Positions 59,032-64,000 of a DNA stretch of 64,000 nucleotides are shown here, piece by piece. Position 1 is the stretch's first letter. Each line of letters opens with the position of its first letter. Made by a program: the position numbers and the translations under genes. Source of the DNA: Maricaulis sp. (GTDB taxonomy: Bacteria > Pseudomonadota > Alphaproteobacteria > Caulobacterales > Maricaulaceae); contig NZ_JASBRI010000013.1 of the NCBI RefSeq assembly GCF_030149515.1, positions 1 to 64,000 on the forward strand, in the 5' to 3' direction. The notes beneath the pieces were generated by a model that saw only the letters and a list, made by a program, of their open reading frames with translations, was not told the origin of the DNA and did not search any database.

Positions 59032-59385
59032 TCAGGCCTGCAGGCAGGCCGCAAGCCGGCCGGGTTCCAGAAGTGCGATCTTGTCGACCGGTCCGGTCAC
59101 GCGGAAGCGATAGCCACTGGTATCGACCGGCGGCGCGTCGGCCGTCATCAGGATGATATGCCCCGCATAACCGCTCTGCCCCAATGCGGGAAGCGTGTCG
59201 CCATAATCCTCATAGGGAGGCAGGCAGCGGTCCAGAAAGACATGGTCGTAGCGCTCGGGTCCTGCGGCGAGAAAATCGTCCAGCCGGGTGAACCCGTCGA
59301 ACTCGGCGTCCGGCGACTGGGTCCCGCCCAATTCCCGCAAGATGACATGTTCCACCGGATCGTCGTCGATAATCGCAATACGCAT
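59032..59385 (-). CDS. Stand-alone response-regulator receiver protein
   Basis: A 117-residue single receiver domain: acidic IDDDPVEH, phospho-acceptor aspartate in HVFLDRCLPP (about D52), threonine in ILMTADAP, and a lysine in GPVDKIALL. No output domain. It converges on oxyR with 7 nt between stops, and no kinase is near. Single receivers often act as phosphate relays or adapters. Confidence 0.75.
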   Translation of the reverse strand: MRIAIIDDDPVEHVILRELGGTQSPDAEFDGFTRLDDFLAAGPERYDHVFLDRCLPPYEDYGDTLPALGQSGYAGHIILMTADAPPVDTSGYRFRVTGPVDKIALLEPGRLAACLQA

Positions 59386-59552
59386 GACTTCTCCCGGCCA
59401 CGCACTCCCGTTGGCGAATCACGGCCCGGGGACCCACACTAAGGATGCAGCCGGTTTCGTAAACGCCGCACCGGGCCGGCCTGTGCCTAATGTCGCGCGG
59501 ACACCGGCATCCCGGAACAAACCCCGGACGGGCAAATGAACGGCGAGCGGGC

Positions 59553-59906
59553 CTAGAACAGTTCCAGCACTTGTTCCGGCGGGCGGCCGATCATGGCCTT
59601 GCCGTTGTAGATCACGACGGGGCGCTCGATCAGTTTGGGGTTTTCCGACATGGCCTTGAGCACGGCCTCCTCGTCCTCAACGGCCTTGAGCCCGAGTTCT
59701 CGGTAGATCGCCTCATTCTTGCGCAGCCATTCGTGCGCGGAGGTATAGCCGAGCTGTTTCAGCACGGTCTTGAGTTCGGCCACGCTGGGCCGGTCGTCCA
59801 TGTATTCGCGAACGGTGAGATCGCCGCCACGCGCCTCCAGCAAGGCCAGCGTCTGGCGCGATTTGGAACAGCGCGGATTGTGCCAGATAGTCGTCGAATC
59901 GCTCAT
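59553..59906 (-). CDS. ArsC/Spx-type arsenate reductase family protein
   Basis: A 117-residue glutaredoxin-fold protein with the ArsC Cys motif HNPRCSKSRQTLALLE and the arginine-containing RPVVIYNGKAMIGRPPEQV near the C-terminus. GAGGGATGTGAA precedes ATG 59906. With no arsenic genes nearby it is more likely a YfgD-type member with general thiol role than a dedicated arsenate reductase. Confidence 0.88.
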   Translation of the reverse strand: MSDSTTIWHNPRCSKSRQTLALLEARGGDLTVREYMDDRPSVAELKTVLKQLGYTSAHEWLRKNEAIYRELGLKAVEDEEAVLKAMSENPKLIERPVVIYNGKAMIGRPPEQVLELF

Positions 59907-59991
59907 TTCACATCCCTCAAGTCGAGCGATCAAAGCCGGTCTTGGTACACAACATCAAGTCTGGACCTGCATTTGATTGGAGTACGGAGCT

Positions 59992-60840
59992 CTAGGTATC
60001 GTTGTCCCCGGCCGCCGACAGCAAGGCCCGGGCTGCATCCAGATGCAGTCTCTCCACCATGTCGCCATCCAGCGAAATCACGCCCTTGCCGGCATTTTCC
60101 GGATCGGCGAACGCGGCAACGATGCGCGCTGCGCGCTCCAGCTCCGCCGCGGTCGGGCCGAAATAGAGATGGGTGAGATCGACCTGTCCGGGATGGATGA
60201 GCGTCTTGCCGTCAAAGCCCAGGGCCCGGCCCTGCTCGGCCTCGGCGCGGAACCCCTTGGGATCGCGGAAATGATTGTAGACGCCGTCAAGGGCATAAAG
60301 CCCGCGCGCACGCGCGGCACAGACAATGTGGGCGAGATGCGGCACCAGGGCGAGCCGGTCCTGTTCGGCCGAACAGCGCAATTCCTTGCACAGATCGTTG
60401 GTACCGGCGATCAGCCCGGCGAGGCCGGTTCCCGTGGCGCCGGCGATACCCCCCAGATTCATCAGCGCCAGCGGTGTCTCGATCATCGCCCAGATCGGGA
60501 TGGAGGTGCCGTGCGTGCTGAGCGCGGAGCGCGCCTCGTGCAGGTCGCCGACCTGCTGGACCTTGGGCAGGACGACGGCATCGGCCAGGGCAGCGACGCG
60601 CAGATCGGCCTGGCCCCATTGCGTGTCCAGCGCGTTGATGCGCACGGCCCGGATCGCGCCGGAGGCGGACCAGATATCCATCGCCGTATCGACGCCGCTG
60701 CGCGCCTCCTCCTTTTCCTCCGGGCCGACAGCGTCCTCGAGATCGAGGATCAGGAGATCGGCGCCGACATGGGCGGCCTTGTCGACGGCACGCGGCTTGG
60801 AGGCCGGAACGAAGAGAGCGGAACGGATCAGTCGGCGCAT
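59992..60840 (-). CDS. HpcH/HpaI-family CoA-ester lyase (CitE-like)
   Basis: A 282-residue TIM-barrel lyase: RSALFVPASKPRAVDKA, DLLILDLEDAVGPEEK (Mg ligand), IWAMIETPLALMN and GTNDL, and GKTLIHPGQVDL. The family includes citrate lyase beta, malyl-CoA and citramalyl-CoA lyases. The N-terminal start at ATG 60840 fits the family. Which CoA ester it cleaves cannot be told. Divergent from the pyridoxal kinase gene. Confidence 0.9.
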   Translation of the reverse strand: MRRLIRSALFVPASKPRAVDKAAHVGADLLILDLEDAVGPEEKEEARSGVDTAMDIWSASGAIRAVRINALDTQWGQADLRVAALADAVVLPKVQQVGDLHEARSALSTHGTSIPIWAMIETPLALMNLGGIAGATGTGLAGLIAGTNDLCKELRCSAEQDRLALVPHLAHIVCAARARGLYALDGVYNHFRDPKGFRAEAEQGRALGFDGKTLIHPGQVDLTHLYFGPTAAELERAARIVAAFADPENAGKGVISLDGDMVERLHLDAARALLSAAGDNDT

Positions 60841-60887
60841 GAAGGCGTGTCGGGAGGGCTTTAGCGGATGGGAAAATCGGATATAGC

Positions 60888-61754
60888 ATGAAACCCATGC
60901 CTTTGGCGCTGATCCTTTCCAGTCTTGTGGCCGCATCCCGGGTCGGAGGCGGGGTTTCCGAACGCGTGCTCAACGCCGCGAATATCGACACCATGCTGGT
61001 CCCCACCGTGCTTTATGGACGCCAGCCGGGCTGGGGCGAACCCGGGGGCGGACCGGTCGAGCAGGACATGTTCGAAAGCGTGCTGTCGGGGATTTCCGAT
61101 CAGGGCCTGCTGGACATCACGGATATCGTGCTGACCGGCTATTTTGCCGATGTCGGCCAGATCTTCGATACCGCAGCCGTGATCGACGTGGTGCGCAAGG
61201 GGCGCCGGACAAACAAGGGCGTGAAAGCCTTCGCTCCGGAACCGATTGTCGTGGTCGATCCAATCATGGGCGATGCGCCGGGCGGGCTCTACGTGCCGCC
61301 GGCCATCGCCGCGGGGATCAAGGACCAGCTCATTACCCGTGCCGACCTGATCACGCCCAACGCATTCGAACTGGGCCACATCACCGGCCGGCAACTGACC
61401 GATCTTGCCTCCATGGTCCGCGCGGCCCAGTCGACCGGCTGTCCTGCCCTGGTCTCGTCCCTGCCCCGGCACGGGCAGATCGGGGTGATGTATGTCGACA
61501 GCCAGGAAGCCTGGCTGGTCACGCACGACCGTATTCCCAACGCACCCAAGGGCACGGGCGACATTCTCACAGCCGCCTTCATTGCCGCCATTACCGGTGG
61601 CGCCGGTCCCAAACCGGCGCTCGAGCATGCCGTCGCGGCGACCGTGTCCGTCGTGCAGCGCGCGCACGAGTGGCAGGCGCCGGAACTGCCCATCGTCGCC
61701 GCTGCGGCGTTGTTGCGCGAGCCCCTGATGACCTTCGAGGCCGAGGCGCTCTAG
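60888..61754 (+). CDS. pdxY: Pyridoxal kinase
   Basis: A 288-residue ribokinase-fold enzyme: LILSSLVAASRVGG at the N-terminus, VVVDPIMGDAPGGLYV, ITPNAFELGHITG and the catalytic GTGD in PKGTGDILTAAFIAAI. It phosphorylates pyridoxal in B6 salvage. Ends overlap by 4 nt with the convergent DJ-1 family gene. Confidence 0.93.
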   Translation: MKPMPLALILSSLVAASRVGGGVSERVLNAANIDTMLVPTVLYGRQPGWGEPGGGPVEQDMFESVLSGISDQGLLDITDIVLTGYFADVGQIFDTAAVIDVVRKGRRTNKGVKAFAPEPIVVVDPIMGDAPGGLYVPPAIAAGIKDQLITRADLITPNAFELGHITGRQLTDLASMVRAAQSTGCPALVSSLPRHGQIGVMYVDSQEAWLVTHDRIPNAPKGTGDILTAAFIAAITGGAGPKPALEHAVAATVSVVQRAHEWQAPELPIVAAAALLREPLMTFEAEAL

Positions 61755-62443
61755 GCAGTCTCCGGCCGGGCGAGAACCGTGTCCACTACCTGTTCGAACG
61801 CCTCGATCCGCGGCGCGAAGCGTTGCTCGATACCGGCGCGAACCCGTTCCGACGCCTTCTCCGGAGCACCGCTGTCGACCGGCGGACAGGGATCGTACTC
61901 CAGGCCGAGCTGGATCGCCTGCGCCATCATCTCGCCCGCAATTTCAACCGCGATCGTGAACGCGAAATCGATCCCGGCCGTCACGCCGCCGCCGGTGAAC
62001 AGATTGCCGTCTCGAACCACCCGCGCCTTGACGGGCTCGGCTCCGAAACGGGCCAGATAGTCATGATAGCGCCAATGGGTGGTCGCCTTGCGGCCTTCGA
62101 GCAGGCCGGCCGCACCGAGTATGAAGGCTCCCGTGCACACGGAGGTGACATAGCGCGCCCCGGCCGCCTGGCGCTTCACGAAGTCGACGGTTTCCCCGTC
62201 CTGCATGGCCGCATCCACACCGAATCCGCCGGGAATGCAGATCAGGTCGAGACCGGGACAGTCTGCCAGCCTCGTGTCGGGCATGATGAAGGGGCCGCAA
62301 TCTGTGCGTACGGGCGAAAGCGATTTGGCGACAAGGTGGACCTCGGCCCCGGGCAGGCGCGAAAGCACCTGCAGCGGTCCGGTAAAGTCGAGCTGGGTGA
62401 GATCGTCGAACAGCACAAAGCCAATCTTCAAGGCATCGGTCAT
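61751..62443 (-). CDS. DJ-1/PfpI family protein, isonitrile hydratase-like
   Basis: A 230-residue DJ-1/PfpI protein with the nucleophile-elbow cysteine in SVCTGAFILGAAGLL and early acid in FDDLTQLDFTGP. THWRYHDYL and GGGVTAGIDFA fit the InhA (isonitrile hydratase) type. The start overlaps the stop of the GlxA-type regulator (ATGA), so the regulator and enzyme are a unit. Confidence 0.88.
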   Translation of the reverse strand: MTDALKIGFVLFDDLTQLDFTGPLQVLSRLPGAEVHLVAKSLSPVRTDCGPFIMPDTRLADCPGLDLICIPGGFGVDAAMQDGETVDFVKRQAAGARYVTSVCTGAFILGAAGLLEGRKATTHWRYHDYLARFGAEPVKARVVRDGNLFTGGGVTAGIDFAFTIAVEIAGEMMAQAIQLGLEYDPCPPVDSGAPEKASERVRAGIEQRFAPRIEAFEQVVDTVLARPETA

Positions 62444-63441
62444 GCTTGGGTCTCCTCGGGAAGGGGGGAACGGAAACGGGTGCGGTAACCGCTGGGCGAG
62501 ATGCCGAGCTGACGCATGAAGGCACGATCCATGCGCTGGTGCGTGCCGAATCCGGCGGCACGGGCGATGGCGTCGATGCGGCCGCGGGTCTCCACCAGGA
62601 GGGCCCGGGCGGCGTCGATCCGGACACGTTCGACGAAGACGGCGGGCGAGGTCGCCATCTCGCTGCGGCAAAGGCGGCTGAGCGTGCGCGGCGACACGGC
62701 GAGTTCGTCGCACATTGCCGCCACCGACCAGTCGCGCTCCGGCTGCATGCGGATCGCCTCGGCGAGGCGGGCCAGACGGCGGTCGTCCACAGCTTGTGCG
62801 GCGAGATCGGAGGAGAATTGCGCCTGGCCGCCGGAGCGGATGCGATAGACAACATTCTCCCGCGCCACGGCCAGCGCGAGGTCCCGGCCGTGATCGGCCT
62901 CGATCATCGCCAGGGCGAGATCGATGCCGGCCGTAACGCCGGCCGAGGTCCATACCTTGCCGTCGCGGATATGGATGGCGTCCGGCTCGACGGCGATGTC
63001 GGGAAAGAGACGCTGCAGCAGCGCGGCCGAGCGCCAGTGCGTCGTCACCCGGCGCCCGGACAGACGCCCCGACGCGGCGAGCAGGAAGGCTCCCGAACAG
63101 ACAGAAGCGATGCGGCCGGCGCGCTCGAACCCGGCATCAACAAGCGCCGCCAGGCCCGGGTCCTTCAGGGCCGCGCGCAACCCCACCTCCTCACCGCCGG
63201 CGGCGAGCACGGTAACGGCCGGTGAAACGAGCGCGCAGGCGGCCCCTGCCGAACAGTCGGCAATGACCGGCAGGCCCGAGGAACTCTCCACCGGCCCCGC
63301 CTGCGGCGCCGCGGTCTTGAGTGTGTAGAGCGTTGCGCCCGCCAGCCGGTTGGCGGCTGCGAACATGGCATAGGGGCCGGTCAGGTCGAGCAGCTGAAAA
63401 CCAGGAAAGGTCAGGCAAAGCAGGGTCTCTGGCGCGTTCAT
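62440..63441 (-). CDS. GlxA-family transcriptional regulator (DJ-1 domain plus AraC HTH)
   Basis: A 333-residue regulator. N-terminal DJ-1/PfpI domain (residues 1-180, cysteine in SVCSGAFLLAASGRL), then two AraC helix-turn-helix motifs (residues 215-325: DELAVSPRTLSRLCRSEM, and GFGTHQRMDRAFMRQLG). It most likely controls the coupled isonitrile hydratase-like gene. The ligand is unknown. Confidence 0.93.
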   Translation of the reverse strand: MNAPETLLCLTFPGFQLLDLTGPYAMFAAANRLAGATLYTLKTAAPQAGPVESSSGLPVIADCSAGAACALVSPAVTVLAAGGEEVGLRAALKDPGLAALVDAGFERAGRIASVCSGAFLLAASGRLSGRRVTTHWRSAALLQRLFPDIAVEPDAIHIRDGKVWTSAGVTAGIDLALAMIEADHGRDLALAVARENVVYRIRSGGQAQFSSDLAAQAVDDRRLARLAEAIRMQPERDWSVAAMCDELAVSPRTLSRLCRSEMATSPAVFVERVRIDAARALLVETRGRIDAIARAAGFGTHQRMDRAFMRQLGISPSGYRTRFRSPLPEETQA

Positions 63442-63499
63442 GCCGCCAGACTAGACTCACTTCGTCGTGGCCTAAAGGCCATTCATGGGGCAAATCGGG

Positions 63500-63886
63500 T
63501 CACGCCCTATCCTGCGACCCCACCCGCCAGGGCGGATCGATCCGGTTTTCGCCGGCGTGATAGAGCTTGATCGGGTGGCCGTCGGGATCGTGCAGCAAGG
63601 CTTCGCGCCACAGCCAGCGTTCATCGCGTGGCGCATAGTCAAAGGCCATTCCCAGGGCCGCCAGTTCGCGGTGACGTGCATCGACATCCTCGCATTCCAG
63701 ATAGATCACGGCCCCGGCGTGGATCGGCCCGGACTCGACGTGGATGGAGAAGGTGGTGTCGCCCTCCGGCGCGAGGAAACGGCTATAATGCGGGCTGTCG
63801 ACCAGGAGGCGAAAGCCGAGCTTTTCATAGAAGGCTTTCGACCGCGGAATATCGCTGACCGGCAAGGTGATCTGGTTAAGGCGCAT
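63500..63886 (-). CDS. VOC (glyoxalase/bleomycin resistance) family protein
   Basis: A 128-residue VOC protein with one beta-alpha-beta-beta-beta pair (RLNQITLPVSDIPRSKAFYE, VIYLECEDVDARHREL, LLHDPDGHPIKLYHAGE). Start ATG 63886; GGAAG lies upstream. A metal-binding glutamate is visible in YLECED; the specific reaction is unknown. It overlaps the end of the preceding gene by about 11 nt. Confidence 0.85.
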   Translation of the reverse strand: MRLNQITLPVSDIPRSKAFYEKLGFRLLVDSPHYSRFLAPEGDTTFSIHVESGPIHAGAVIYLECEDVDARHRELAALGMAFDYAPRDERWLWREALLHDPDGHPIKLYHAGENRIDPPWRVGSQDRA

Positions 63887-64000
63887 CGTCTCGGTCTTCC
63901 GGTCGCGGGTCGGCAATCTGATCCAGCGGCCGGATCAGCCGGTCCAGCGTCAGGTCCGACAGCAGGAAGGCCCATCCCTCCGCCGCCACATTCAGGGTCT
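63876..64000 (-). CDS. C-terminal end of an unidentified protein (5' end outside window)
   Basis: The minus-strand frame is open from the right edge to a TAA at 63876-63878, giving about 40 residues (LNVAAEGWAFLLSDLTLDRL, then PLDQIADPRPEDRDDAP). The stop overlaps the VOC start, as in many compact operons. Too short to assign. Confidence 0.45.
   Translation of the reverse strand, partial: TLNVAAEGWAFLLSDLTLDRLIRPLDQIADPRPEDRDDAP

Noticed and set aside
59553-59906. Arsenic resistance operon
   Set aside because: Only an ArsC-fold protein is present; no arsR, arsB, acr3 or arsH nearby.

Overview
The window is GC-rich chromosomal DNA from an alphaproteobacterium, most likely of the Caulobacterales/Maricaulales type and probably aquatic. 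The evidence is an alphaproteobacterial LexA box (GTTC-N7-GTTC) at mmcB, the envC-ctpA-yibQ-rppH and DUF484-xerC gene orders, an L21 protein with a helix-hairpin-helix tail, and a large TonB-dependent receptor. There is no prophage, CRISPR array or replication origin. Assignment below the class is inference.

Region 1 (1-20.8 kb) is accessory. A truncated Ig-like-repeat secreted protein runs off the left edge. From 1.85 to 19.7 kb lies a coherent scavenging island. On the minus strand are a TonB receptor, a YkvI-type carrier, DgcN (DUF1611), DgcA (dipeptide epimerase fold), a DUF819 carrier, a membrane-anchored serine hydrolase and a GntR regulator. On the plus strand are a Tat-exported M19-like protein, an N-acyl-D-amino-acid deacylase and three more exported serine hydrolases. 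Together they look like uptake and breakdown of D-amino-acid (probably D-glutamate) containing peptides or amides. The island is bracketed by same-orientation right ends of an IS6-family element: a solo end at 1523, and a deleted copy plus an intact IS at 19.7-20.7 kb. The intact IS stops 11 bp from the 3' end of tRNA-Ser(CGA).

Region 2 (20.8-31 kb) is housekeeping: rplU-rpmA, a GNAT gene, obgE-proB-nadD, rsfS-rlmH, envC-ctpA-yibQ and rppH.

Region 3 (31-34.3 kb) is a three-gene operon behind an AT-rich leader: a radical SAM/SPASM maturase, a small Tat-signal protein with one cysteine, and a helical protein of unknown function. All junctions are 4-nt stop/start overlaps. This is the best candidate for an undescribed peptide-modification system.

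Region 4 (34.3-64 kb) is mostly housekeeping, largely on the minus strand: the F1 ATP synthase genes (atpHAGDC), terC, priA, DUF484-xerC, an esterase-type serine hydrolase, mmcB, a metallopeptidase, a sirtuin, the rpsP-rimM-trmD-rplS operon, ffh, a methyltransferase under a perfect palindrome, a glycosyltransferase, a dicarboxylate symporter, the ahpC/ahpD-oxyR peroxide module, a receiver protein, an ArsC-like protein, a CoA-ester lyase, pyridoxal kinase and a DJ-1/GlxA pair. Two inverted copies of a ~140 bp palindromic intergenic repeat sit at 46.9 and 49.6 kb.
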